Under the pieces are notes generated by a model. That model had not been told where the DNA came from, did not search any database, and saw only the letters and a program-made list of their open reading frames with translations. The translations under genes were made by a program, and so were the position numbers. A stretch of DNA of 64,000 bases from Polynucleobacter sp. SHI8 (lineage in GTDB: Bacteria; Pseudomonadota; Gammaproteobacteria; Burkholderiales; Burkholderiaceae), in the NCBI RefSeq assembly GCF_027944005.1, contig NZ_AP027204.1:1488001-1552000 (forward strand), in the 5' to 3' direction. This document shows, in pieces, positions 17,542 through 26,072 of this stretch (positions are counted from its first letter, which is position 1; every line of letters begins with the position of its first letter).

Positions 17542-18312
17542 ATGGCACTCTTCTTGAAATACGGAATTGTTGGTTTTATTTTTACTTTATTCATAAGCTC
17601 TTCTGCTATGGCACAACTTCAAGTCATGATTTCTGGGGGATTTAATGGCCCTTATCAACTTCTCTTACCTCAATTTGAAAAGTCCACCGGTATCAAAGTA
17701 ACCACACTGTCAGGCGCCTCTCAAGGCAATGGTCCTTTAACGATTAAAGCACAATTGCAAAAAGGCACGCGAGTTGACGTGGTGATTATGTCGCGTGAAG
17801 GTCTCACTGAACTCATGGAACAACATCGTATCCTTGAGGGTTCTGATGTTGATCTAGCCATCGCACCTTTGGGTGCTGGAGTGGCTACTGGTTCTTTGGT
17901 TCCAGATATTTCCACGGTCGATGCTTTGAAAAAAACTTTAATCGAACTAAAAACAGTCGCTGTTCCTGGCAGTACCAGTGGCATTTATTTAACTCAAGAA
18001 CTTTTTCCTCGATTAGGATTAACTCCTTTTATTACGGTTACTGTAACGGAGCGCGGTAATCAATCCGCTGGTTTAGTTGCATCAGGAAAAGTGAAGATAG
18101 CGATTCAGCCGAGTAGTGAACTAGTCAATGTTCCAGGTGTTCATTTGATTGGTGCGCTTCCAGATCAAGCGCAATTGCTACAAACTTTTTCTGCTGCGAT
18201 TGTGAAGGGATCTGAACATACTGAATCAGCCAAACAACTGATTCAATTACTTCGTTCTGAAAAAGCAATTGAGCCGATTCGAAAAAACGGCATGATGACT
18301 TTGCAAAATTAA
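17542..18312 (+). CDS. ModA-like periplasmic substrate-binding protein
   Basis: Predicted periplasmic protein of 256 residues with a signal peptide ending at SSAMA-QLQ near residue 24. The mature part has the type 2 periplasmic binding fold pattern of molybdate-binding ModA-like proteins: an early SGGFNGPYQLLLPQFEKSTG segment, KGTRVDVVIMS, and VPGSTSGIYLTQELF. No ABC permease or ATPase gene lies beside it, so a transport role is not established; related orphan proteins are annotated only as substrate-binding domain proteins. It abuts the serine hydrolase gene with no spacer and converges on rplS across a bidirectional terminator. Confidence 0.78.
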   Translation: MALFLKYGIVGFIFTLFISSSAMAQLQVMISGGFNGPYQLLLPQFEKSTGIKVTTLSGASQGNGPLTIKAQLQKGTRVDVVIMSREGLTELMEQHRILEGSDVDLAIAPLGAGVATGSLVPDISTVDALKKTLIELKTVAVPGSTSGIYLTQELFPRLGLTPFITVTVTERGNQSAGLVASGKVKIAIQPSSELVNVPGVHLIGALPDQAQLLQTFSAAIVKGSEHTESAKQLIQLLRSEKAIEPIRKNGMMTLQN

Positions 18313-18320
18313 AAATAAAA

Positions 18321-18343
18321 AACCAAGCTACAAGAGCTTGGTT
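18321..18343. terminator. Bidirectional intrinsic terminator between the ModA-like gene and rplS
   Basis: A perfect 9-bp stem, AACCAAGCT with AGCTTGGTT, encloses the 5-base loop ACAAG. The plus strand continues TTTTC-like, and the minus strand continues with a long T-run (TTTTTTATTTTT), so it can end transcripts from both sides and is strongest for the rplS operon. Confidence 0.85.
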
Positions 18344-18362
18344 TTCTTGTCATAAAGAAGAC

Positions 18363-18752
18363 TTACTGCGCAGGAGTCTCTTTAACTTTACGAGAAACTA
18401 ACTTCTCTTTAATACGTGCAGACTTACCTGAACGCTCACGGAGGTAATAAAGTTTCGCACGGCGGACATCACCGCGACGCTTCACTTCAATACTTGCAAT
18501 GAGTGGTGAGTAAGTTTGGAATGTTCTTTCAACACCTTCACCAGATGAGATTTTACGTACGATAAAGCTTGAGTTGAGGCCACGATTGCGCTTAGCAATC
18601 ACTACACCTTCAAAAGCCTGTGAACGTTTACGGGTTCCTTCAACTACATTGACGTTAACAATGAGTGTATCGCCAGGTGCGAAATCAGGAACTACTTTGT
18701 TTGCCGTTAGGCGAGCAATTTCTTCTTGCTCAATTTTTTCGATGAGATTCAT
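18363..18752 (-). CDS. rplS: 50S ribosomal protein L19
   Basis: Ribosomal protein at the 30S-50S interface, 129 residues. It shows the family blocks MNLIEKIEQEEI at the start, FAPGDTLIVNVNVVEG, QAFEGVVIAKRNRGLNSSF and RRGDVRRAKLYYLRERSGKSARIKEK. It closes the rpsP-rimM-trmD-rplS operon, the standard order, and is followed by a strong intrinsic terminator. The 81-base gap to trmD holds no other gene. Confidence 0.98.
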   Translation of the reverse strand: MNLIEKIEQEEIARLTANKVVPDFAPGDTLIVNVNVVEGTRKRSQAFEGVVIAKRNRGLNSSFIVRKISSGEGVERTFQTYSPLIASIEVKRRGDVRRAKLYYLRERSGKSARIKEKLVSRKVKETPAQ

Positions 18753-18833
18753 CTATCAACTCCTTATGTATCATTTCAGCGTTGATCCCAAAACCAGTTT
18801 GGACCTGAAAGAGGATACTAAATAATAAAACTG

Positions 18834-19580
18834 CTAAGTTTTTGTTTGGATGTTCTTTAAAAAAAGTTCATCTTTACTACTTAACAACCCTTTTTTGCGA
18901 GCCGTCTCAATTAAATCAGGACGCCTCAAATGGGTAGCAAGCAAAGATTGCTCACGACGCCAGCCTTCTATTATGGCATGATTTCCACCTAAAAGCACCC
19001 CTGGAACAGCAGAATTTTCATATATTTCTGGTCTGGTGTAGTGCGGACAGTCCAAAAGTCCATCCATAAAGCTATCTTGCAAGGCAGAATCCTTATCTCC
19101 AAGCACCCCGGGAATAAGCCTCACCATGGCATCCATGATTGCCATCGCGGGGATTTCTCCACCAGAAAGCACAAAATCCCCCAAACTCATCTCTATGTCG
19201 ACACTGCTATCAATAAAACGCTGATCAATCGCTTCATAACGCCCACAGACCATTGTGATTTGCTCATGTTTGAGCAAATCAGCAGCCATTTGCTGATTAA
19301 AGGTCTTTCCTTGAGGTGATAGAAGGACTACTGGTCCTGCATTGGTTTGCGTTTGGTGAATAGCTTTGAGAGTCTTCTCCAGTGGTTCTGCCATCATCAC
19401 CATGCCAGGTCCTCCACCATAGGCACGATCATCTACCGTTTTACGGCTGTCAGTGGTGTAATCTCTCGGATTCCAGGTCTTGAGTTCAAATAGTTGCTTG
19501 TCTAAAGCTCGGCCAACTACCCCACCAGCGTGAATGATTTTGAACATTTCTGGGAAAATTGTAATGACATCAAAGCGCAT
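18834..19580 (-). CDS. trmD: tRNA (guanine-N1-)-methyltransferase TrmD
   Basis: Methylates G37 next to the anticodon of tRNAs reading CNN and related codons, preventing +1 frameshifting. The protein has 248 residues from ATG 19580 (MRFDVITIFPEMF, the family N-terminus); a longer frame from 19616 overlaps rimM and adds 12 unrelated residues. SPOUT trefoil-knot motifs are seen: DDRAYGGGPGMVM, VLLSPQGKTF, VCGRYEAIDQRF and SLGDFVLSGGE. The C-terminal domain has the catalytic-site aspartate region. Third gene of the rpsP operon. Confidence 0.97.
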   Translation of the reverse strand: MRFDVITIFPEMFKIIHAGGVVGRALDKQLFELKTWNPRDYTTDSRKTVDDRAYGGGPGMVMMAEPLEKTLKAIHQTQTNAGPVVLLSPQGKTFNQQMAADLLKHEQITMVCGRYEAIDQRFIDSSVDIEMSLGDFVLSGGEIPAMAIMDAMVRLIPGVLGDKDSALQDSFMDGLLDCPHYTRPEIYENSAVPGVLLGGNHAIIEGWRREQSLLATHLRRPDLIETARKKGLLSSKDELFLKNIQTKT

Positions 19581-19587
19581 GATGTGC

Positions 19588-20115
19588 TTACCAGTCCTTT
19601 TGCCAGTCGACGGCAATTTTCTTTGGAGTACTCTCTAAATCAACTTCAATAATGAAGGATTTTACAAAAGGAATTAAATGTTGCTTCTTCTCTTCGTCTA
19701 AGACAATGAGAACGGTTTGGGCACTGTTATCCACGATTTCATTAACGATGCCAATCAACTCATTTTGCTGATTATGAACCTCAGCACCCATCAGATCGGT
19801 CCAGTAATACTCGTTATCATCAAGGGGTGGAAACTTCGATCTTGGGATTAATACGGTTGCTGATTTAAAAGACAAAGCAATCTCACGGTCAGTCAAACCA
19901 ACCAACTCCAGTATCACTGAGCCGCTATGCTCTTTAGCTTTGTAGACAGAAAAATCACGCATTTGCGGCAAACGAATACCCGACAGCCAAATTTCTTTAG
20001 TGGCTAAAAGTGCTACAGGGTCATTCGAAAAAGGTCGGATTTTGAGGGCGCCACGAATACCATATGCTTCAATCACGGTACCGACTTCGATTAAATCACT
20101 GTTCTCAGTCGTCAT
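19588..20115 (-). CDS. rimM: Ribosome maturation factor RimM
   Basis: 30S assembly factor that binds S19 and helps 16S head maturation. It has 175 residues, with the N-terminal RimM domain starting IEVGTVIEAYGIRGALKIRPFS and a PRC-barrel C-terminal domain containing DNEYYWTDLMGAEV and HLIPFVKSFIIEVDL. It lies between rpsP and trmD as usual; the trmD ATG follows 7 bases after its stop. Confidence 0.96.
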   Translation of the reverse strand: MTTENSDLIEVGTVIEAYGIRGALKIRPFSNDPVALLATKEIWLSGIRLPQMRDFSVYKAKEHSGSVILELVGLTDREIALSFKSATVLIPRSKFPPLDDNEYYWTDLMGAEVHNQQNELIGIVNEIVDNSAQTVLIVLDEEKKQHLIPFVKSFIIEVDLESTPKKIAVDWQKDW

Positions 20116-20154
20116 AGTGACGCCACCTCAGGGATGGGGAATCCCCCATCAAAA

Positions 20155-20409
20155 TTAGTTCGCTGCAGTTGTGCTGTGTTGCTTAATTAAACGTTTTACG
20201 GTTGGAGACATTTCTGCACCAACACCAGTCCAATAAGTTAAACGGTCTTGAGCAACGCGGAAACCTTGCTCTGTAGCTACTGCTCTTGGATTGTAATAAC
20301 CAAGACGCTCTACAAAGTTAGAGTCACGACGGTTACGTTTATCCGTAACAACAACGCTATAAAAAGGACGCTTTTTTGAACCACCGCGTGCGAGTCGAAT
20401 GACGACCAT
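20155..20409 (-). CDS. rpsP: 30S ribosomal protein S16
   Basis: Ribosomal protein of 84 residues with the standard start MVVIRLARGGSKKRPFYSVV and the ERLGYYNPRA block. First gene of the rpsP-rimM-trmD-rplS operon, divergent from a META-domain lipoprotein gene across a 147-base AT-rich gap that must hold the operon promoter. No promoter could be assigned there with confidence. Confidence 0.98.
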   Translation of the reverse strand: MVVIRLARGGSKKRPFYSVVVTDKRNRRDSNFVERLGYYNPRAVATEQGFRVAQDRLTYWTGVGAEMSPTVKRLIKQHSTTAAN

Positions 20410-20556
20410 AAGTATTCCTCAAATTAAACAAAAATAAAAAAATGTAGGCTTAAACTCAAACTTTAGTTGAAACTTGTCACCAAAGAGTATTATTAATCAT
20501 GCAAAATAATACGAATTACTACCCTAGAAAACTCACTATTTTATCTTAAATCTGCC

Positions 20557-21078
20557 ATGAGAACAAACTTTTATTCCCCATTAAACCCTTTTTTCTCTTT
20601 TTTTCGCTTAAATTTTGTCTTTTTTGGTCTATTTTTTATTAGCTCCTGCTCAAATATCCTCCCAGATTGCAACTCCTGCTCATCCCCCCCACTCTCTCAA
20701 CTCAATGGTCGCTGGGAACTCCTGCGCTGGAATTACCCGCCTGACGCTTCTGGCAAAGTCCAGCTGCGCAAAATCCCTCATGGTGATAATGGCGAACCGA
20801 TCATCATCGAATTTAGTAATGAGAAAAAAATGATTACAGGCTATTCAGGATGTAATCGCTTTTTTGGAACAATCACAACAGACTCTAAAAATGCGATTGA
20901 AATCGGCAAAATGGGTAGCACGAAGATGATGTGCGCTGAAAACTACCGAATGGATCTCGAGAAAGATTTCTTGAATCAACTTCAAGATTATCGATCTATA
21001 CAAGTGAAAAATGATCAATTACTACTCATTGGTCGATCTGGAGATGTTCTCGCCTTTGGTAGACGTGGGCCTCCATAA
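20557..21078 (+). CDS. META/HslJ-domain lipoprotein
   Basis: Predicted outer-membrane or periplasmic lipoprotein of 173 residues. A very Phe-rich signal peptide ends in the lipobox ISSC, with Cys31 as the acylated residue. The rest matches the META domain (HslJ family): LNGRWELLRWN, IIIEFSNEKKMITGYSGCNRFFG, IGKMGSTKMMC and the closing LLLIGRSGDVLAFGR. HslJ proteins are associated with heat shock and novobiocin tolerance in E. coli, but their molecular role is unsettled. Stands alone between rpsP and a small membrane protein gene. Confidence 0.85.
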   Translation: MRTNFYSPLNPFFSFFRLNFVFFGLFFISSCSNILPDCNSCSSPPLSQLNGRWELLRWNYPPDASGKVQLRKIPHGDNGEPIIIEFSNEKKMITGYSGCNRFFGTITTDSKNAIEIGKMGSTKMMCAENYRMDLEKDFLNQLQDYRSIQVKNDQLLLIGRSGDVLAFGRRGPP

Positions 21079-21139
21079 TTTTCTTTGAGTCATCATCTGC
21101 TGTAAATCTTGATTCATTTTGGGGTATCATCATATCCCT

Positions 21140-21589
21140 ATGACTATTCCTTTTAAATCCAAATTAGTAACTTGCCTTCTCAGTCTATTCTTACCAGGTA
21201 CTGGCCTTCATTGGCTTTATCTCAAGGGGAAAAGTTCACCTTGGTTTTATCTACAACTGATTGCTTTGCTATTGGGTGTTTGGGGTTGGTTTGAACTAGC
21301 TCATACGGAAAAAGAATCTTTACTGGGCTGGTTTGCTGTCGCTCTAGGTCATATCTCATTACTTACAAGTTGGCTTTGCACACTGGTCTATGGTCTTCGT
21401 TTAGACGAACGTTTTGATGCTCAATTTAACTCAGGATCTTCTCAAAAAAACCACTCTGGTTGGCTCATTATTATCTGTATGATCATCGCTTTAATGGTCG
21501 GTGCATTTGTGCTAATGAGTGGTCTTGCCATTGCCTTTGAACAATACTTTATTAGCCAAGTAGAAGCGGCTAAAGAAATTTCTCAGTAA
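21140..21589 (+). CDS. Small membrane protein with a TM2-like segment
   Basis: Hypothetical inner-membrane protein of 149 residues from ATG 21140; a TTG at 21119 would add 7 residues. It has about four hydrophobic segments. The first, SLFLPGTGLHWLYLKG, resembles the G-x-G-x-H-x-x-Y-L pattern of TM2/NINE-type domains, a resemblance rather than a proven match. The last segment (around residues 113-137) is followed by an acidic tail. Function unknown. Its neighbour downstream, vapC, runs the other way and no terminator hairpin is visible in the 25-base gap. Confidence 0.62.
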   Translation: MTIPFKSKLVTCLLSLFLPGTGLHWLYLKGKSSPWFYLQLIALLLGVWGWFELAHTEKESLLGWFAVALGHISLLTSWLCTLVYGLRLDERFDAQFNSGSSQKNHSGWLIIICMIIALMVGAFVLMSGLAIAFEQYFISQVEAAKEISQ

Positions 21590-21614
21590 AAATCTGAAGG
21601 CTTGGATTAATAAA

Positions 21615-22016
21615 TCACACCCAATTTTCTAGAGATAAATGAGGAACTCTCCGAAACTCATATAAATTATTTGTTACTAGTATTAAACCTTGGCTGATAG
21701 CATGGGCCGCAATGTGAATATCATTTTCACCAATTATTTCTCCATTTTTTTCAAGTTTTGCTTTAATTTGACCATATGTTTGAGAAGTCTTTTGATCATA
21801 TGAAAGTACTTCAATATGACTTATAAAATCCTCAATAGCATCTAGATTTTTACTAATATTTTGACTTTTTTCTGCACCATAAATTAATTCCGAAAGTGTG
21901 ATGCTGGAAATCGCCATTCGATTAGTATTTTGATTAAATATATCCAGTACTTGAATAGGCCTTCTCTTTAGAACATAAATCACTATATTCGTGTCAAGCA
22001 TGTATTTCAATATCAA
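21615..22016 (-). CDS. vapC: PIN-domain ribonuclease toxin, VapC type (second copy)
   Basis: Second VapC-like toxin of the window, 133 residues. PIN residues are Asp8 (MLDTNIVIY), Glu43 (ITLSELIYG) and Asp99 (ENDIHIAAHA), with Asn116 in TNNLYEF. It shares the layout of the toxin at 10804 but differs throughout, so it is a separate module, not a recent duplicate. The apparent start is TTG 22016, overlapping the antitoxin stop (TTGA); TTG 22010 or ATG 22001 are alternatives that still keep Asp8 of the reading above. Confidence 0.88.
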   Translation of the reverse strand: MILKYMLDTNIVIYVLKRRPIQVLDIFNQNTNRMAISSITLSELIYGAEKSQNISKNLDAIEDFISHIEVLSYDQKTSQTYGQIKAKLEKNGEIIGENDIHIAAHAISQGLILVTNNLYEFRRVPHLSLENWV

Positions 22017-22252
22017 AAACTCTCTCTTAATGAATTTTTTTGTACCCCACGATCATTCATAAAATCTTCGGTAACAGTGGGACCAATTAAAAAGAAATGA
22101 TCCCAAGTATTTTCAATAGGAGAAATAATGCGATCTTTACCTCTAATCCTTACAGCCACTTTTTTTACATCATCTGGAAGGCGAGCTTCAGCTGGGAGGC
22201 GAACAGCTTGCGTCCTATTATTAGTAAAAACAGTAGACAGAGTTATTTTCAT
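22013..22252 (-). CDS. vapB: VapB-type antitoxin (second copy)
   Basis: Partner of the VapC at 21615, 79 residues. The start at ATG 22252 is fixed by a GGAG ribosome binding site 6 bases upstream; earlier in-frame starts at 22264 and 22288 lack one. The N-terminal hairpin domain (MKITLSTVFTNNRTQAVRLPAEARL) shares the QAVR-LPAE core with the first VapB, while the tail (about 50-79, with WDHFFLIGP) differs. Upstream lies an 11-bp direct repeat that may be the operator. Confidence 0.82.
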   Translation of the reverse strand: MKITLSTVFTNNRTQAVRLPAEARLPDDVKKVAVRIRGKDRIISPIENTWDHFFLIGPTVTEDFMNDRGVQKNSLRESF

Positions 22253-22264
22253 AGGATTCTCCAT

Positions 22265-22288
22265 GTATATGGCATTAGTATATAGCAT
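22265..22288. repeat. Imperfect 11-bp direct repeat upstream of the second vapBC, candidate operator
   Basis: GTATATGGCAT (22265-22275) and GTATATAGCAT (22278-22288) differ at one base and are separated by TA, giving a 13-bp period, close to one helical turn. They sit 12 bases before the vapB start. Position suggests repressor binding; this is inference. Confidence 0.45.
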
Positions 22289-22406
22289 TTTATCCTATTA
22301 TTCCTAACGAGAAATGAGTTCTACTTTAAAGCAAATATAAAAGAGTTCACATCTGAGACCCTATATCCTATGAGCCTTTAGGGTTTTATTGAATAAAAAA
22401 TCTACT

Positions 22407-22431
22407 CTATTAGAAATATCTTTTCTAATAG
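22407..22431. terminator. 10-bp-arm inverted repeat downstream of the acyl-CoA dehydrogenase gene
   Basis: CTATTAGAAA (22407-22416) pairs perfectly with TTTCTAATAG (22422-22431) around a 5-base loop. On the minus strand it lies about 50 bases past the dehydrogenase stop and is followed 5 bases later by a run of six T. The stem is AT-rich, so it may be a weak terminator or a protein site. Confidence 0.45.
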
Positions 22432-22479
22432 TTTCTCTGTTGATTAATGGCTTTTTTGGGCTTCAGCCGCATCTAAAGA

Positions 22480-24267
22480 TTAAAACTGTTCCGGTTTTAG
22501 CTCATTTGTCACTCTGCCACCTTCCATAATGGACTTGGCAATCCCCGGAACTTGGGTGAGTAAATGTTGTGCATAAAACTGTGCAGTGCTAATTTTGGCT
22601 TGATAAAAGTCTGGGTCTTGATCACGCAACTTCTCAGCCTCAAGTAAGGCTCTTGCCATTTGCCATCCAGCAAGTGTAAGTCCACAAATTTGTAAGTAAG
22701 GAACACTACCTGCAAAGACTGCTTTAATATCCGTTTTGACATTCATGAGGATATACATCACTACTTGTTCTAATGATTGTCTAGCAAGCTTTAACTGCTC
22801 CGACATGATCTTTGCTGCTGCAGAATTTGATGCGGCCAATGCTTCTTCTGTTCTGGCAATCTGTTTACCAATAGCCTGCGCTGTAGCCCCGCCATCTCTT
22901 AAGGTTTTTCTGCCAATTAAATCGTTTGCTTGAATCGCCGTAGTACCTTCATAAATGGGCAAAATACGTGCATCACGATAATACTGCGCGGCACCTGTTT
23001 CTTCAATGAAGCCCATCCCGCCATGTATCTGCACCCCAAGACTTGCAACTTGCACAGCCATTTCTGTGGAGAATCCTTTAACGATCGGTACTAAAAATTC
23101 ATAAAAGGCTTGGTTCTCTTGTCTCGTTTTTTCATCTAATGCATGCTCTGCGGCATCTGATGCTGCAACAGCAACGTAAGCGAGTGTTCTTGCCCCTTCG
23201 GTATAAGAACGCATGGTCATGAGCATCCGTTTCACATCTGGATGATGAATGATGGCAACTGAACCTGTCGACCCAGCAAGATCTCTACTCTGAATCCGTT
23301 CTTTTGCGTAACTCACTGCCTTTTGATACGCTCTCTCTGCTAAAGATACCCCTTGCATACCCACACCAAAACGTGCGGCGTTCATCATGATGAACATATA
23401 CTCTAGACCTCGGTTCTCCTCACCAACTAAATAGCCAATGGCTCCTCCATGATCACCATATTGCAATACGGCAGTTGGGCTAGCCTTAATACCTAATTTA
23501 TGTTCAATGGAGATGCAGTGCACATCATTACGCTGCCCAATGTTTCCTTGATCATCCACCAAAAATTTAGGCACCACAAATAAAGATATACCCTTCACTC
23601 CTTCTGGTGCTGTTGGGGTTCTTGCCAATACCAAATGAATAATGTTCTCCGAAAAATCATGCTCTCCATAGGTGATATAAATTTTTGTACCAAATATTTT
23701 GTATGTACCATCACCAACCAGCTCAGCTCGTGTTCGAACCAGTGCTAAATCTGAACCTGCTTGAGGCTCTGTGAGATTCATAGTCCCGGTCCACTTTCCA
23801 GAAATCATGTTTGGAATAAAACGTTGTTTTAACTCATCACTTGCTGCAACAATCAGTGCTTCAATCGCCCCATCAGTGAGCATCGGACACAAAGAGAATG
23901 ACAAACATGAGGAGTTTGCCATTTCTTGACACGCAGTAGAAATAATCTTGGGTAAGCCCTGCCCACCATACTCAGAAGGATGTGTAATACCTTGCCATCC
24001 TGCTTCAACATATTTATCAAAAGCATCTTTAAAGCCAGGGGTGGTTACTACATGTCCATCCTTAAAATGGCTAGGCTGTTGATCACCAATCCAATTGAGA
24101 GGTGCAAGCACTTCTTCAGAAAATTTTGCAGACTCAGTAAGAATCGCCTCTGCAGTATCAGCATCCACACTCGCTTCAGAAAAATAAGGTAACTTACTAA
24201 TCTGCTCAAGACCTGCTAAGTGATTCATCAAAAACATCATCTCTTTTACAGGCGCTTGATACGTCAT
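22480..24267 (-). CDS. Large acyl-CoA dehydrogenase (DmdC-like)
   Basis: FAD-dependent acyl-CoA dehydrogenase of 595 residues, longer than the 380-residue classical enzymes because of a C-terminal extension domain after about residue 470. Visible landmarks are GTMNLTEPQAGSDLA, FGVGMQGVSLAERAYQ, QIHGGMGFIEETGAAQYYRD and ILPIYEGTTAIQANDLIGRK, which contains the FAD-contact and substrate region. Start ATG 24267 has AGGAG 6 bases upstream. This long subclass includes the 3-methylmercaptopropionyl-CoA dehydrogenase DmdC and other broad-range enzymes. Electrons would pass to the EtfBA pair encoded just upstream in the same operon. Confidence 0.9.
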   Translation of the reverse strand: MTYQAPVKEMMFLMNHLAGLEQISKLPYFSEASVDADTAEAILTESAKFSEEVLAPLNWIGDQQPSHFKDGHVVTTPGFKDAFDKYVEAGWQGITHPSEYGGQGLPKIISTACQEMANSSCLSFSLCPMLTDGAIEALIVAASDELKQRFIPNMISGKWTGTMNLTEPQAGSDLALVRTRAELVGDGTYKIFGTKIYITYGEHDFSENIIHLVLARTPTAPEGVKGISLFVVPKFLVDDQGNIGQRNDVHCISIEHKLGIKASPTAVLQYGDHGGAIGYLVGEENRGLEYMFIMMNAARFGVGMQGVSLAERAYQKAVSYAKERIQSRDLAGSTGSVAIIHHPDVKRMLMTMRSYTEGARTLAYVAVAASDAAEHALDEKTRQENQAFYEFLVPIVKGFSTEMAVQVASLGVQIHGGMGFIEETGAAQYYRDARILPIYEGTTAIQANDLIGRKTLRDGGATAQAIGKQIARTEEALAASNSAAAKIMSEQLKLARQSLEQVVMYILMNVKTDIKAVFAGSVPYLQICGLTLAGWQMARALLEAEKLRDQDPDFYQAKISTAQFYAQHLLTQVPGIAKSIMEGGRVTNELKPEQF

Positions 24268-24291
24268 CAACTTCTCCTAGTTAAACTACGT

Positions 24292-25230
24292 TTAATTTTT
24301 CATCGCTGCAGTAAGCTCAGGAACTGCAGTAAATAAATCAGCTACTAATCCATAATCCGCCACACCAAAAATAGGTGCCTCCGGATCTTTATTGATCGCT
24401 ACGATTACTTTAGAGTCTTTCATACCCGCTAAATGCTGAATCGCTCCCGAAATACCGACTGCTACATATAACTGTGGTGCAACAATTTTTCCAGTCTGAC
24501 CTACTTGGTAATCATTAGGAACATATCCCGCATCAACCGCAGCACGTGAAGCGCCTAGAGCGGCGCCTAAACTATCCGCTAAGGGCTCCATAACGGTGTG
24601 ATACTGTTCTGCAGATCCTAATCCTCGCCCACCGGAAACAATAATTTTTGCAGCAGTCAGTTCTGGACGATCGGACTTCGTTGTCTCACGCGATATAAAT
24701 TGACTTATACCTGCATCTTGGACGCAACTAATTGCTTCAATACTCGCTTGCCCACCCGTTGCCGAAGCAGCTTCAAAGCCTGTAGAGCGAACCGTAATCG
24801 CTTTAATCGAATCCATCGACTGAATCGTCGCAATTGCATTACCTGCATAAATAGGACGCTCAAATGTGTCAGGACTAACCACTTTGGTGATTTCAGAAAT
24901 CTGCGCCACATCTAATAAAGCGGCAATGCGCGGCATGATGTTTTTACCATTAGCACTAGCAGCAACTAAAAGATGCGTATAGTTTTTTGCAATGGAGAGG
25001 GCTTGGCTCGTCAAACTTTCGGCTAACTGATTCGCAAAAATAGCATCATCTGCCACCAAGACTTTACTCACTCCAGAAATAGCAGCGGCAACATTGGCTA
25101 CCCCTGATATATTGTGTCCCATGAGTAACACATGGACATCTTGATCAATTTGTGATGCCGCACTGACGACATTCAATGTACTAGCTTGGATCTGATCTTG
25201 CTGATATTCAGCGATTACGAGTACGGTCAT
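24292..25230 (-). CDS. etfA: Electron transfer flavoprotein subunit alpha
   Basis: FAD-binding subunit of ETF, 312 residues, accepting electrons from acyl-CoA dehydrogenases and passing them to ETF-quinone oxidoreductase. The C-terminal FAD domain is clear: VSGGRGLGSAEQY, DYQVGQTGKIVAPQLYVAVG and SGAIQHLAGMKDSKVIVAINKD. Its start follows the etfB stop with no spacer (25231/25230). The dehydrogenase gene begins 24 bases after its stop. Confidence 0.95.
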   Translation of the reverse strand: MTVLVIAEYQQDQIQASTLNVVSAASQIDQDVHVLLMGHNISGVANVAAAISGVSKVLVADDAIFANQLAESLTSQALSIAKNYTHLLVAASANGKNIMPRIAALLDVAQISEITKVVSPDTFERPIYAGNAIATIQSMDSIKAITVRSTGFEAASATGGQASIEAISCVQDAGISQFISRETTKSDRPELTAAKIIVSGGRGLGSAEQYHTVMEPLADSLGAALGASRAAVDAGYVPNDYQVGQTGKIVAPQLYVAVGISGAIQHLAGMKDSKVIVAINKDPEAPIFGVADYGLVADLFTAVPELTAAMKN

Positions 25231-25980
25231 TTAGATTACCTTTGCTTCATTTTTTAATTTATCCACTAAGGCAGCAACGTCAGCTACCATCACCCCTGCC
25301 TGACGCTTCGCCGGCTCATTTACCTTGATTGTCTTGAGGCGCGGACTTACATCCACACCGAGATCAGCGGGTTTAAACGTATCTAATGTTTTTTTCTTGG
25401 CCTTCATAATATTTGGCAAAGTGACATACCTTGGCTCATTGAGTCGTAAATCCGTGGTAACTACTGCAGGTAATGAAATTCGAATCGTTTCTAAACCACC
25501 ATCCACCTCACGTGTGACCTGTGCATATTGATTGTCTATGACTACTTTCGAGGCAAATGTCGCTTGCGGAATATTCATCAGAGCTGCTAACATTTGCCCA
25601 GTCTGATTACTATCATCATCAATGGCTTGCTTACCTAAAATGATCAGTTGAGGAACTTCTTTATCAGCAATCGCTTTCATGATTTTGGCCACGGCTAAAG
25701 GCTGAATCTCTTCATCAGTCTCAACCAGAATGGCGCGATCAGCGCCAATGGCCATCGCAGTTCTTAAGGTTTCTTGACACTGTGCCACACCAATAGAGAC
25801 TGCAATAACTTCTGAAGCCACACCAGACTCTTTGAGTCGAACGGCTTCTTCAACAGCAATTTCATCAAATGGATTCATAGACATTTTGACATTGGCTGTT
25901 TCAACTCCAGAGTTGTCTGATTTGACACGCACTTTAACGTTGTAATCTACAACCCGTTTTACTGCTACTAATATTTTCAT
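25231..25980 (-). CDS. etfB: Electron transfer flavoprotein subunit beta
   Basis: AMP-binding subunit of ETF, 249 residues. Family features are the start MKILVAVKRVVDYNVKVRVK, MNPFDEIAVEEAVRLKE and IILGKQAIDDDSNQTGQM, followed by the recognition-loop region LRLNEPRYVTLPNIMKAKKK, whose last lysine is a known regulatory methylation site in the family. Gene order etfB-etfA-acyl-CoA dehydrogenase points to a dedicated electron path for the acyl-CoA ligase and dehydrogenase encoded on either side. Confidence 0.95.
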   Translation of the reverse strand: MKILVAVKRVVDYNVKVRVKSDNSGVETANVKMSMNPFDEIAVEEAVRLKESGVASEVIAVSIGVAQCQETLRTAMAIGADRAILVETDEEIQPLAVAKIMKAIADKEVPQLIILGKQAIDDDSNQTGQMLAALMNIPQATFASKVVIDNQYAQVTREVDGGLETIRISLPAVVTTDLRLNEPRYVTLPNIMKAKKKTLDTFKPADLGVDVSPRLKTIKVNEPAKRQAGVMVADVAALVDKLKNEAKVI

Positions 25981-26072
25981 GGAATTGCCTCTTATTTTGT
26001 TTCTTATAATAATTTTACTGCAAACAAACCCCTAAAGATTCTGTGTATTCAATGACCATGAAACTATTAAGG

